A DNA stretch of 64,000 nucleotides from Polaribacter sp. NJDZ03 (lineage in GTDB: Bacteria; Bacteroidota; Bacteroidia; Flavobacteriales; Flavobacteriaceae). How positions within the stretch are numbered: position 1 is the stretch's first letter; each line of letters opens with the position of its first letter. Where the stretch lies: assembly GCF_019263805.1 (NCBI RefSeq), contig NZ_CP079195.1, positions 2,336,001-2,400,000 on the forward strand. The letters are read 5' to 3'. Positions 51,978 through 60,356 of this stretch are shown here, piece by piece. The position numbers and the translations under genes were made by a program. The notes below the pieces were generated by a model. It saw only the letters and a program-made list of their open reading frames with translations, was not told the DNA's origin and made no database searches.

Positions 51978-52280
51978 ATGAAAAAATTAATTGTTTTAAG
52001 TTTATTAATTTTAGCTTCTTGCGGAAACAAAAAAGAAATAAAACATGTTGCAGAAATTTCTTGTGGCCAATGTCAACTAGATTTAGATTCTGAAGATGGT
52101 TGTAGTTTAGCCGTTCGTTTTGATGATAAAGCGTATTTTGTTGATGGTTTTAATATTGATGATTTTGGAGATGCACATGATGAAAATATTGGCTTTTGTA
52201 ATGCAATTAGAAAAGCAACAATTGTTGGTCTTGTAAAAGACGGACGCTTTGTAGCGAGTTCTATTGAGTTGGTTGAGTAA
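51978..52280 (+). CDS. DUF6370 family lipoprotein
   Basis: A 100-residue lipoprotein from the ATG at 51978 (MKKLIVLSLLILASC). After the lipobox come CGQCQLDLDSEDGCSLAV and DDFGDAHDENIGFCNAIRKA, with four cysteines in conserved spacing (CGQC, GC, FC), then GRFVASSIELV. The pattern matches DUF6370, which may bind a metal or redox-active centre, but function is unknown. An earlier in-frame start at 51933 would extend into the repeats and is not favoured. It is followed by the first 72-bp repeat and its terminator. Confidence 0.82.
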   Translation: MKKLIVLSLLILASCGNKKEIKHVAEISCGQCQLDLDSEDGCSLAVRFDDKAYFVDGFNIDDFGDAHDENIGFCNAIRKATIVGLVKDGRFVASSIELVE

Positions 52281-52314
52281 AAGAACCAAGATTTTTAGAA
52301 TCAAGAACCAAGAC

Positions 52315-52386
52315 AAATAGATTGCTGCTTTTACAGGAATAATAATAAATAAAAAATCCGATGAAAATTATTTCATCGGATTTTTA
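52315..52386. repeat. 72-bp direct repeat, left copy (contains terminator)
   Basis: The segment starts AAATAGATTGCTGC and ends with the hairpin of ATCCGATGAAA and TTTCATCGGAT flanked by A and T runs. It matches 52979-53050 at 71 of 72 positions (only A versus G at the TTTTACAGG site). It ends just before the toxin-antitoxin promoter. Confidence 0.95.
52351..52385 (+). terminator. Terminator of the DUF6370 gene (within left repeat)
   Basis: AAAAAATCCGATGAAA pairs with TTTCATCGGATTTTT over a four- to six-base loop. It is repeated exactly at 53015-53049. Confidence 0.9.
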
Positions 52387-52412
52387 TTGAAACATATATA
52401 AGATATATACTT

Positions 52413-52420
52413 TATATTTG
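52413..52420 (+). promoter_or_regulatory. Candidate promoter of the toxin-antitoxin operon
   Basis: TATATTTG matches the -7 element; a TTG at 52387-52389, 23 bases upstream, may be the -33 element. It begins directly after the left repeat, which suggests the cassette carries its own promoter. Confidence 0.5.
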
Positions 52421-52460
52421 TTATATTAGATTTTTGAAACAAAATAAAGTTATCATTATA

Positions 52461-52709
52461 ATGAAAAAATTAATAGAAATCGATGATACTATTCTTACTA
52501 AACTGAAAGTATTATCTGCTTTTGAAGGATTAAGCGTAAAAGCCTTAATGGAAAAAGCTATTGAATTGTTTGTAAAGACGAAAGAGAAAGAACAATTAGA
52601 TCGTTTAACAGATGAACAAAAAGAGGATATAGGACTTTTATTGTTAATGCAACAAGCAGATAGAACCGACACAGTGAGTAGAGACGATATCTTCAAATTG
52701 TTAAAATAG
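52461..52709 (+). CDS. Antitoxin of a type II toxin-antitoxin system
   Basis: An 82-residue protein from the ATG at 52461. The first 40 residues (MKKLIEIDDTILTKLKVLSA and ALMEKAIELFVK) look like a ribbon-helix-helix DNA-binding domain. The C-terminal half (QLDRLTDEQKEDIGLLLLMQQ, then DTVSRDDIFKLLK) is acidic and probably wraps the toxin. The TTG at 52434 is an in-frame alternative but overlaps the promoter region. The gap to the toxin gene is only one base. It should repress its own operon. Confidence 0.8.
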   Translation: MKKLIEIDDTILTKLKVLSAFEGLSVKALMEKAIELFVKTKEKEQLDRLTDEQKEDIGLLLLMQQADRTDTVSRDDIFKLLK

Positions 52710-52710
52710 A

Positions 52711-52977
52711 ATGAAGGTAATTTATCTAAAAAGCTTAGAAAAAGATTTAAAAAAAATTAAAGACAAAAAACTTCTTAAGCAATTAGAAACAGTTTTCATA
52801 AATCTCGAAGAAAAAGAGATTTTAAATCAGATTTCTAATGTTATGAAAATGTCTGGTCATAAAGATTTTTATAGAATTAGAATTGGTAATTATAGATTAG
52901 GTATTCATTATTCCGAAGAAACAATAACTATTGTTCGTTTTGTAAAACGTGAAGATATTTATAAACTGTTTCCTTAA
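52711..52977 (+). CDS. RelE/ParE superfamily toxin
   Basis: An 88-residue protein starting MKVIYLKSLEKDLKKIKDKK. The second half contains KMSGHKDFYRIRIGNYRLGI and TITIVRFVKREDIYKLFP, the beta-sheet core with a basic active-site region (Arg and Lys) typical of RelE-type mRNA interferases. It would cut mRNA in the ribosome A site when the antitoxin is degraded. The stop is two bases before the right 72-bp repeat. Whether it acts as RelE (RNase) or as ParE (gyrase poison) cannot be read here; the RFVKREDIYK end favours RelE. Confidence 0.88.
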   Translation: MKVIYLKSLEKDLKKIKDKKLLKQLETVFINLEEKEILNQISNVMKMSGHKDFYRIRIGNYRLGIHYSEETITIVRFVKREDIYKLFP

Positions 52978-52978
52978 A

Positions 52979-53050
52979 AAATAGATTGCTGCTTTTGCAG
53001 GAATAATAATAAATAAAAAATCCGATGAAAATTATTTCATCGGATTTTTA
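52979..53050. repeat. 72-bp direct repeat, right copy (contains terminator)
   Basis: This copy starts two bases after the toxin stop and matches 52315-52386 at 71 of 72 positions, including the terminator hairpin at 53015-53049. The two copies start 664 bases apart. Confidence 0.95.
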
Positions 53051-53185
53051 CTGTTAATCTGAATTTATTTCAGACGCTTATGATTGTTGAAGTTGTGTAA
53101 GTTGAGACGCTGAAACAAGTTCAGCATGACAAGGCCTAATACTTTTTAGAACCCTACTTTTTTACACTGAAAACTGAATACTAAC

Positions 53186-54226
53186 CTAAGGTGCAGGATT
53201 CGGTATTAATTTATGAACTGCTTCAATTTCATTTAAAATTTCTTCTGATAAATCAATATTTATACTACCAATATTTTCTTTTAATTGACTCATTTTAGTC
53301 GCTCCAATAATATTACTAGTAACAAATGGTAGCTGATTAATATAAGCCAAAGACAATTCCGTTAAACTCATTTTGTTTTTTAACGCAATCTCCTCATACT
53401 TTAAAATAGCTTGTTCCGATGCACCCTCTTGGTATCTAGTAATATAATTAGGAAACAAAATTCCTCTTGCATTTGTAGGTTTTTGTCCTCTTAAATATTT
53501 ACCAGTTAATACCCCTTGTGCCAACGGAGAATAGGCTAATAAGCCTATATTTTCTCTCAAAGACACTTCAGACATTCCGTATTCATAACTTCTATGTATT
53601 AATGAATAAGAATTCTGAATCGTTGCCATTCTTGGTAAATTCATTTCTTTGGCTGCTTGTAAATACTGCATGGTTCCCCAAGGTGTTTCGTTAGACAAAC
53701 CTATTTGTCTAATTTTACCTTCATTAATTAACTTTTGTAAAGTTTCTAAAATCTCTACATGGTTCTCTGCTTCTTCATTTGAAGTCTTATAAGGATAATC
53801 TCTTGTACCAAAACAATTAACACCTCTTTCTGGCCAATGCAACTGATATAAATCTATATAATCCGTTTGCAGTCTTTTAAGACTTCCTTCTACCGCATCA
53901 ATAATTCCTTGTTTGGCAAATCCATTTTCTCTAATGTGAGCCGTATAAGGCCCTACACCAGCAATTTTACTACCTAAAACAACCTTATCTCTATTCCCTG
54001 TTTTTTTAAACCAGTTTCCAATAATAGTTTCTGTGGCTCCATACGTTTCTGGAGTTGCAGGAACTGCATATAATTCTGCAGTATCAAAAAAGTTAACACC
54101 TTGTTCTAATGCATAATCCATTTGCTCAAAACCTTCTTCTTGTGTGTTTTGTTTTCCCCAAGTCATGGTTCCTAAACAAATCTTAGAAACCTTAATATCT
54201 GTATTTGGTAATTTTGTGTATTTCAT
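53186..54226 (-). CDS. NADP(H)-dependent aldo/keto reductase (Tas-like)
   Basis: A 346-residue enzyme from the ATG at 54226. The TIM-barrel reductase tetrad is visible: Asp and Tyr in NFFDTAELYAV, Lys in VVLGSKIAG and His in YQLHWPERG, plus the cofactor-binding end TNIIGATKMSQLKENI. The long LYQLHWPERGVNCFGTRDYPY segment places it with the Tas branch. It would reduce aldehydes or ketones with NADPH; the natural substrate is unknown. The in-frame start at 54313 would add 29 residues that look non-coding. It is separated from pgk by 279 bases containing a terminator. Confidence 0.9.
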   Translation of the reverse strand: MKYTKLPNTDIKVSKICLGTMTWGKQNTQEEGFEQMDYALEQGVNFFDTAELYAVPATPETYGATETIIGNWFKKTGNRDKVVLGSKIAGVGPYTAHIRENGFAKQGIIDAVEGSLKRLQTDYIDLYQLHWPERGVNCFGTRDYPYKTSNEEAENHVEILETLQKLINEGKIRQIGLSNETPWGTMQYLQAAKEMNLPRMATIQNSYSLIHRSYEYGMSEVSLRENIGLLAYSPLAQGVLTGKYLRGQKPTNARGILFPNYITRYQEGASEQAILKYEEIALKNKMSLTELSLAYINQLPFVTSNIIGATKMSQLKENIGSINIDLSEEILNEIEAVHKLIPNPAP

Positions 54227-54311
54227 ATATAAATGAAGTATAATTTTGTAAATGTTTAATCGTGTAATTGTACAAAAACTTACTGCGAATTTAAAAACTA
54301 ATATTTTAACC

Positions 54312-54351
54312 AAAAAATTAAGCGTGTAATTATTAAAATTACACGCTTAAT
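54312..54351 (-). terminator. Probable terminator of pgk
   Basis: ATTAAGCGTGTAATT (54317-54331) pairs with AATTACACGCTTAAT (54337-54351). On the minus strand it ends in a T run. It lies 150 bases beyond the pgk stop; the gap also has the short palindrome TTCCCGATTTCTCGGGAA near 54436-54453. Confidence 0.75.
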
Positions 54352-54504
54352 TGACTTATAATATTTAAACTTATAAAAATTTGTTATTTGTAAACCGTGT
54401 TAAACAAATACATGATTTAACAAATAAACACTAGATTCCCGATTTCTCGGGAAAGACAGTTTATAAGTATTCTTGAGATAAAAATTCAAGAAACACTTTT
54501 CATC

Positions 54505-55692
54505 TTATTTTAATATAGCTTCAATACCTGGTAATGTTTTTCCTTCTAACATTTCTAACATTGCTCCACCACCAGTAGAAACATAACTTACTTTATCTGC
54601 AAAACCAAATTGTTTAACAGCAGCAACAGAATCTCCACCACCAACTAAAGAAAACGCTCCGTTTTTGGTTGCTTTGTCTATAGAATTACCTAATGCAATT
54701 GTTCCTCCTGCAAAAGATTCCATTTCGAAAACACCTAAAGGTCCGTTCCATAAAATAGTTTTACATTTATTAACAACAACATCAAAAATTTCTCTAGATT
54801 TTGGTCCAGCATCAACTCCTTCCCAACCATCAGGAATTTCATTAATATCTAAAATTTGAGTATTTGCATCGTTAGAAAAATCATCTGCAGCAATAACATC
54901 TACTGGTATATGAATTTCTACTCCTTTTTCTTTTGCTTGCTTTAAGATATCTAAAGCTAATTCCATTTTATCATCTTCACAAATAGAGTTTCCAATTTTT
55001 CCACCTTGTGCTTTAATAAAAGTAAAACTCATTCCACCACCAATAATTAAGTGATCTACTTTATCTAAAATATTTTCAATCACTGTAATTTTAGAAGATA
55101 CTTTTGCACCACCCAAAATTGCTAAAACTGGTCTTTCAGAATTGTTTAATACTTTATCTATACTTTCTATTTCTCTTGCTAATAAATTTCCAAAACATTT
55201 GTTTTCAGGAAAAAACTGAGCAATAATTGTAGTAGAAGCGTGCGCTCTGTGTGCAGTACCAAAAGCATCGTTTACATAAACATCACCAAATTTCGATAAT
55301 TTTTCTGCAAAAGCAACATCCCCTTTTTTCTCTTCTTCGTAAAAACGTAAGTTTTCTAATAATAAGATTTCTCCCGACTTTAAATTTGCTACAGCTTCTT
55401 CTACTTTAGCTCCAATACAATCTGAAACAAACTTTACTTTAACTCCTAAAATTTCAGTGGCTTTGGCTACAATATGTCCTAAAGAAAACTCCTCTTGAAA
55501 TCCTTTTGGACGTCCTAAATGAGACATTAAGATACAGCTTCCTTCTTGCTCTAAAATATCTATAATTGTAGATTTTGCAGCTTGAATTCTTGTAGCATCT
55601 GTTACTTCAAATTTATCATTTAAAGGCACATTAAAATCTACACGAATTAACGCTTTCTTATTCTTGAAATTAAAATCTTTTAGTGTTTTCAT
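54505..55692 (-). CDS. pgk: Phosphoglycerate kinase
   Basis: A 395-residue cytosolic enzyme of lower glycolysis, transferring phosphate between 1,3-bisphosphoglycerate and ADP. The signatures are [12 protein letters not shown] near the N-terminus, [40 protein letters not shown] and the terminal [13 protein letters not shown] region that binds the nucleotide. Length is normal. A -7 box TATTTTTG on the minus strand lies at 55721-55714, 22 bases before the start. It is monocistronic here and ends well before the terminator at 54312. Divergent from the delta' gene. Confidence 0.97.
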   Translation of the reverse strand: MKTLKDFNFKNKKALIRVDFNVPLNDKFEVTDATRIQAAKSTIIDILEQEGSCILMSHLGRPKGFQEEFSLGHIVAKATEILGVKVKFVSDCIGAKVEEAVANLKSGEILLLENLRFYEEEKKGDVAFAEKLSKFGDVYVNDAFGTAHRAHASTTIIAQFFPENKCFGNLLAREIESIDKVLNNSERPVLAILGGAKVSSKITVIENILDKVDHLIIGGGMSFTFIKAQGGKIGNSICEDDKMELALDILKQAKEKGVEIHIPVDVIAADDFSNDANTQILDINEIPDGWEGVDAGPKSREIFDVVVNKCKTILWNGPLGVFEMESFAGGTIALGNSIDKATKNGAFSLVGGGDSVAAVKQFGFADKVSYVSTGGGAMLEMLEGKTLPGIEAILK

Positions 55693-55713
55693 CTTTTATT
55701 AATCTATTTTCAA

Positions 55714-55721
55714 CAAAAATA
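55714..55721 (-). promoter_or_regulatory. Candidate -7 box of pgk
   Basis: Reads TATTTTTG on the minus strand, an exact TAnnTTTG match, 22 bases before the pgk ATG. Confidence 0.5.
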
Positions 55722-55859
55722 CCTAATTATTTACTCTTTTAGAAGTGTAAATCCTAAAATTTAATACAACGTTTGCGAAGACAAATACCGCTCTTGCAAC
55801 TAATTTACAAATGAAAAAGATTGCTTTCTAAATTTGGTGGATTAATGACAAACAAATTT

Positions 55860-55867
55860 TATATTTG
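55860..55867 (+). promoter_or_regulatory. Candidate -7 box of the delta' gene
   Basis: TATATTTG ends 4 bases before the ATG at 55871, with TTTG at 55833-55836 as possible -33 element. The transcript would then begin at or near the start codon. Confidence 0.5.
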
Positions 55868-55870
55868 CCT

Positions 55871-57013
55871 ATGCTTTTCAACCAAATTATAGGCCAAGAA
55901 CACATAAAAAAACACTTAAAAGTCTCTGCAGAAAACGGCAGAATTCCGCATGCACAATTATTTGTAGGTAAAGAAGGCAGCGGTACTTTGCCAATGGCAA
56001 TTGCTTATGCTCAGTTTTTATTGTGTAATTTTTCTGATAATGTTGATGTCTGTAACCTAAAATGCGACAAACTACAACACCCAGATTTACACTTTGCATA
56101 TCCTGTAACTTCCAATGATAACGTAAAAAAACACCCAGTTAGTAGTTTATTTTTAGAAGATTGGAGAACTTTTATTGCAACACAACCTTACGGAAGTTTA
56201 TTTAATTGGCTGCAACACATTGGTGTAGAAAATAAACAAGGGCTTATTGGGGTTGATGAAGCAGAAGAAGTTGTAAAAAAACTAAGACTTAAAAGTTACG
56301 AAGGTGGTTTTAAAGTGATGATTATTTGGATGGCAGAAAAAATGAATATTGCTGCTGCTAATAAGTTGTTAAAATTAATTGAAGAACCACCAGAAAAAAC
56401 AGTTTTCATCTTAATTACCGAAAGCGAAGAACAAATTATAAACACCATTAAATCTCGTTGTCAGGCACTACATTTCCCTGCGTTAAGTGAGCAAGACATC
56501 TCTAATACCTTAGTGGTAGATCATCAGGTTTCAGATAATGAAGCTGCAAAAATTGCGCATCAGGCAGAAGGGAATTTTAATAAAGCACTCCATTTATTTC
56601 ACAACGATTCTAGTGATCTTATTTTTGAAGAATGGTTTATTGCTTGGATTAGAACTGCTTTTAAAGCCAAAGGAAACGCTGCTGTTGTACAACAATTAAT
56701 AGAATGGTCGGACACGATTGCCAAAACCGGACGCGAAACTCAAAAGCGTTTTTTAGAGTATTGTTTGCAATTTTTTAGACAGGCTTTATTGCTGAATTAT
56801 AAATCTGAAAACTTGGTTTTTATGGAATCTAAAACAGGGTTTAATCTTTCTAAATTTGCTCCTTTTGTACATTCTGGTAATATTTTAGATATAGAAAAAG
56901 AACTAAATGATGCCATGTATCATATAGAAAGAAACGGAAATCCGAAAATTATTTTGTTAGATCTTTCCATGAAACTAACTCGTTTTTTACATAAAAAGGA
57001 AGAGACCGTTTAA
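55871..57013 (+). CDS. holB: DNA polymerase III subunit delta'
   Basis: A 380-residue clamp-loader subunit starting MLFNQIIGQEHIKKHLK. The N-terminal AAA domain has a degenerate P-loop (GKEGSGTLPMA, with Leu in place of Lys/Thr), as expected for delta', which is a stator and does not hydrolyse ATP. A zinc-binding pair region (CDKLQHPDLH, and CNLKC) is present, then the sensor motif IINTIKSRCQALHFPAL (SRC). The C-terminal domain is helical. It serves loading of the sliding clamp on DNA. The start at TTG 55865 is in frame but the ATG is better. It is alone on the plus strand, divergent from pgk, and followed by the second structured element. Confidence 0.92.
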   Translation: MLFNQIIGQEHIKKHLKVSAENGRIPHAQLFVGKEGSGTLPMAIAYAQFLLCNFSDNVDVCNLKCDKLQHPDLHFAYPVTSNDNVKKHPVSSLFLEDWRTFIATQPYGSLFNWLQHIGVENKQGLIGVDEAEEVVKKLRLKSYEGGFKVMIIWMAEKMNIAAANKLLKLIEEPPEKTVFILITESEEQIINTIKSRCQALHFPALSEQDISNTLVVDHQVSDNEAAKIAHQAEGNFNKALHLFHNDSSDLIFEEWFIAWIRTAFKAKGNAAVVQQLIEWSDTIAKTGRETQKRFLEYCLQFFRQALLLNYKSENLVFMESKTGFNLSKFAPFVHSGNILDIEKELNDAMYHIERNGNPKIILLDLSMKLTRFLHKKEETV

Positions 57014-57032
57014 CTTTAATATTTTTTTTAGA

Positions 57033-57126
57033 AGCTATTTCCAGCTTTCGCTACTCGCTTTTTTTACCAAAAAAAGATAAAAAAGAGCTCAAACAAGCCG
57101 CTCAATCTGGGCTAAACATGTTTGCC
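57033..57126 (-). ncRNA. Dispersed structured intergenic element, copy 2
   Basis: Read on the minus strand it matches copy 1: AGC (57113-57111) pairs with GCT (57036-57034), CCAG (57110-57107) with CTGG (57044-57041), and the ATCTTTTTTT/AAAAAAGC region gives the inner hairpin. The bases AAGCGAGTAGCGAAAGC are kept. The outer stem pair T-A of copy 1 is here A-T, a compensatory change. It lies just after the delta' gene. Confidence 0.55.
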
Positions 57127-57199
57127 AATTAAAAGAATAACACAAGCGTTGTACTAATTAATTTGTTAATTATAACCCTATCGATAAATAACAAAATCA

Positions 57200-57236
57200 G
57201 ACCCTTCAGGTTTCAAAAACCTGAAGGGTCTTTTTT
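57200..57236. terminator. Long-arm terminator-like hairpin after the delta' gene
   Basis: GACCCTTCAGGTTT (57200-57213) pairs perfectly with AAACCTGAAGGGTC (57217-57230) over a three-base loop and is followed by six T. The gap between delta' and the MOSC gene (339 bases) also holds structured copy 2 and two diverged TATGxTACCA stretches, but no gene. Confidence 0.8.
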
Positions 57237-57352
57237 ATCTGTTAATCTTTAAACCTATACTTTCTATGTTACCAGGTAGTTAATTTTTAAAAAATCAGGT
57301 ACTTTATGCTACCAAGCTAGTAAGTTTCTATAAAAAGCTATAACAAAAAAGT

Positions 57353-57913
57353 TTAACCAATTCCATTTAAAATTCTTTTAGCCACAAATAAATCTGCAAT
57401 TGTTGGGTTTTCTGGGCAACTTTTTATTTGTATAAACTCATCTCCAGATTTCACAAAACCAGTTTGTAAAACTTTAAAATAAACGCCACAAAAAGTAGTT
57501 TTCCAAAACTTTTTTACAATTGTCATATTATTAAAACGAACTCCTAATTTATAACAAGGTTCTCTATGCAACGTCGCTTCTAAAATAGTTTCGCCAACTT
57601 TAAAAGTATCACCCGCATAAATTTTAGTTTCGTCTATGTCATCAATGGTTAAGTTTTCCCCAAAGATTCCCGTTTCAAAATTAACCTTAGGATAAACAGC
57701 TTTCCAATACTCATAATGTTTTACAGAATATCCGTAAACCGCTTGTAAAACCCCTCCGTGATTCTCTCTATCACAAATAGTATCTCCTTTAACGTCTTCT
57801 GCATCTAAAAAGATAGGTTTATCAACAGAATATTTAAAAATACCTGTAGTTACTAACGTTCCTTTGTAGTCTATTTCTTTTCGTTCTCCAATATTTGTTG
57901 ATATAATTCTCAT
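57353..57913 (-). CDS. MOSC domain-containing protein
   Basis: A 186-residue protein consisting of a MOSC domain. Family features are CDRENHGGVLQAVYGYSVKHY (the DHHGG-like turn) and the invariant Cys in HREPCYKLGVRF, which binds sulfur or molybdenum in relatives such as YiiM and the molybdenum cofactor sulfurase tail. It may take part in reducing N-hydroxylated compounds (the YiiM role), but no molybdenum enzyme is adjacent. Length is that of the single-domain type. It is 44 bases downstream of the enoyl-CoA hydratase gene on the same strand. Confidence 0.88.
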   Translation of the reverse strand: MRIISTNIGERKEIDYKGTLVTTGIFKYSVDKPIFLDAEDVKGDTICDRENHGGVLQAVYGYSVKHYEYWKAVYPKVNFETGIFGENLTIDDIDETKIYAGDTFKVGETILEATLHREPCYKLGVRFNNMTIVKKFWKTTFCGVYFKVLQTGFVKSGDEFIQIKSCPENPTIADLFVAKRILNGIG

Positions 57914-57957
57914 TATTCCTATGTATCCTAAAAGATTTTAAGAACCTTGTAGGTTTG

Positions 57958-58725
57958 TTATTTTACAAACTTTTTTAGTGCCTTTTTAGTAAAATCAGAC
58001 AAAACTAATTCACCAGAAATAGCCGCTCTTTCTGCTAATAAATCAGTCCAATTTTCTGTGCCTTGCCACAGTACTTTTTTCATTTCTGTTAATGCTTCCG
58101 GATTATAAGACGCTAATTTTTCTGAGAATAATTCTACTTCTTCCTCTAATTCTTTTTGAGTTTCAAAAACCTTAGCATACAAACCCTTTTCTTTTGCCCA
58201 GTATGCATTTTTCCAATTAGTAGCATCTAAAGTAAGTTCTGCAGTACCAGAAACACCTATTTTTCTACTTACTGCTGGCTCAATTACAAAAGGTCCAATT
58301 CCTATGGTAAATTCAGATAATTTTATCGCCGCGTTTTCGGTTGCCAAAACGTAATCGCAAGCTGCTGCTAAACCAACACCACCTCCAACGGTTTTTCCTT
58401 GAATGCTACCAATAATTAATTTTCCACAAGTTCGCATCGCATTTATTACGTTTGCAAAGCCAGAAAAAAATTGTTTTCCTTCTTCTAAATTAGAAATAGC
58501 CACTAATTCATCAAAAGAAGCACCTGCACAAAATGCTTTTTCTCCTTCAGACTTTAAAATAATAACAGATACGTCTTCATTACGCCCAACTAAAATTAGT
58601 TCTTTACTCAATCTTCCTAATAATTCACTCGGAAAAGAATTACTTGCAGGATGTCCAAATTCAATCGTTGCAATATTATTTTGAATACTCGTATATAAAC
58701 TTCCGTTTTGTCTTGTAGTGCTCAT
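57958..58725 (-). CDS. Enoyl-CoA hydratase/isomerase family protein
   Basis: A 255-residue crotonase-fold protein. CoA-binding and oxyanion-hole segments are present: AFCAGASFDELVAI and QGKTVGGGVGLAAACDYVLA. The Glu pair of classical hydratases is seen partly in KLSEFTIGIGPFVIEPAVS, so hydratase or isomerase activity is plausible but not certain. It could be in fatty acid or aromatic degradation; no partners are visible. It is followed by the MOSC gene with a 44-base gap that contains a half palindrome. The start is ATG at 58725. Confidence 0.85.
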   Translation of the reverse strand: MSTTRQNGSLYTSIQNNIATIEFGHPASNSFPSELLGRLSKELILVGRNEDVSVIILKSEGEKAFCAGASFDELVAISNLEEGKQFFSGFANVINAMRTCGKLIIGSIQGKTVGGGVGLAAACDYVLATENAAIKLSEFTIGIGPFVIEPAVSRKIGVSGTAELTLDATNWKNAYWAKEKGLYAKVFETQKELEEEVELFSEKLASYNPEALTEMKKVLWQGTENWTDLLAERAAISGELVLSDFTKKALKKFVK

Positions 58726-58828
58726 AGAATGTATCTTTTTGTAAAAATAGTGGATTTTATTTTGAATGTCTTTTTTGAATGAGACTTTTTAATCTTTAGA
58801 AAATCAATTAAAGAAATTAAAAAATAAG

Positions 58829-58865
58829 ATTCCTCAATCGCTAAAAAGCTCATTTCGGAATGACA
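58829..58865. repeat. REP-like unit near the MATE exporter gene
   Basis: GATTCCTCAATCGC, then CTCATTTCGGAATGACAC. It is a short member of the GTCATTTCGA family. Confidence 0.55.
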
Positions 58866-58873
58866 CGTAAAAA

Positions 58874-60208
58874 TTATTCGTTGACTACTAAAGGTATAAA
58901 CTTCTTTCTAAATCTAATAATTAACGGTAAACCTCTTGCAATCATCCAAAGTGTAAAGGCAATCCAAATTGCAATTAATTTTAAATCGAAATAATCAAAA
59001 ATCAATAATGTCGGTATAAATACCAATGCAGTAGAAAGAAGTAAGAGGTTTCTTAAATATTTCATTTCTCCCATTCCTTTAAACATTCCATCAAAAATAA
59101 AAGAGATGGCATTTATAGGTTGCATTAATAAAACAATCCAAAAAACATTGTAAAACTGCTCTAAAACAGCGGGCTCTTTTGTAAAAATTTGTCCGATGAA
59201 ATTATAAAAAATAAAACCAACCATACCAATAAGTACTCCTATTGCCAATCCATATTTTAAAAGTTTATTACTTAGTTCTACCAAAGAAGTATAATCTTTT
59301 GCTCCTAAAAATTTTCCGGATAATATATTTCCTGCACTAGCATATCCGTCTACCATAAAAGCACCTAACAACCAAATATTAATACCAATAGTGTAGGCGG
59401 CAATATATTCTTTACCATAATCTGTGGCATAAGAAGTTGCAAGGTACAAAGCGGTATTTAAGGCAATAGTTCTTACAAAAAGATTGCCAATCATCCCTAA
59501 TAATCGTGGAATTTCTGAATGAACTTCAAACGAAATCCTCAATGAAATAGCCGTTTTTTTCAGCAACAAAACAAGAGCAATAATAGCCATTGTAATTTGC
59601 GCAATAATACTTGCATATGCAGCACCTTCAATATTCATGGCTGGTATATAGCCCTCAATTCCGTATACTAAAATAATGTCTAAAAAAACATTTAACAAAG
59701 CCCCTATAATTGCAATAATCATTGGGTAATAAGTATTTTGTAAACCTCTAAAAATGCCAAAAACAGCAAATACGAAAAGTGAAAATGGAAATCCAAATAT
59801 TCGTATTTTAAAATAGGTAACACAATATTCTAAAACGGTTCCGGATGCATTATAAAATTGAAAAATTTCTTTTGAAAATGGATACGAAATTGCCAATATT
59901 ACTAAACTTCCAAAAACTATAATGGCAATAGCCTGCGCTGGTAAACCTTTTACTTCCTCTAATTTATTAGCGCCTACATATTGAGAAACAATAGAAGAAA
60001 TAGCACTTCTAATTTGTCCGAAAACCCAAATTAACATAGAAATAAATGCGCCTACAATGCCAACAGCTGCCAAACTTTCTGTTGCGTTTTCAGAAATGTT
60101 ACCAATAATTGCTGTGTCTGTAATAGATAATAATGGTTCTGCAATACCTGCAATTAAAGCAGGAATTGCTAACTTATTAATATTCTTTAAAGTAATAGTT
60201 GTGCTCAA
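58874..60208 (-). CDS. MATE family efflux transporter (DinF-like)
   Basis: A 444-residue protein with 12 hydrophobic helices and the MATE opening NKLAIPALIAGIAEPLLSITD and the AIIGNISENATESLAAVGI region, followed in the second half by a related half-repeat. The start is a TTG at 60208 (MSTTITLKNI), as no ATG is in range. Such proteins export drugs or metabolites using sodium or proton gradients. The flanking genes give no hint of its substrate. Its direction is minus, as is the AddB-like gene upstream, 148 bases away. Confidence 0.9.
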   Translation of the reverse strand: MSTTITLKNINKLAIPALIAGIAEPLLSITDTAIIGNISENATESLAAVGIVGAFISMLIWVFGQIRSAISSIVSQYVGANKLEEVKGLPAQAIAIIVFGSLVILAISYPFSKEIFQFYNASGTVLEYCVTYFKIRIFGFPFSLFVFAVFGIFRGLQNTYYPMIIAIIGALLNVFLDIILVYGIEGYIPAMNIEGAAYASIIAQITMAIIALVLLLKKTAISLRISFEVHSEIPRLLGMIGNLFVRTIALNTALYLATSYATDYGKEYIAAYTIGINIWLLGAFMVDGYASAGNILSGKFLGAKDYTSLVELSNKLLKYGLAIGVLIGMVGFIFYNFIGQIFTKEPAVLEQFYNVFWIVLLMQPINAISFIFDGMFKGMGEMKYLRNLLLLSTALVFIPTLLIFDYFDLKLIAIWIAFTLWMIARGLPLIIRFRKKFIPLVVNE

Positions 60209-60356
60209 AAAATTATTTTTTGCAAAGGTAATTACATTTGCGTTAAAGATTGTAGCCTTTATAATACGTTCAAGATAAAATCCAATTCCATTATGAGTAA
60301 TGAACGAGAACTTATAAAAGAAAACCTGTATCTGGTGGTAACAGCAAAAAAAAGTT

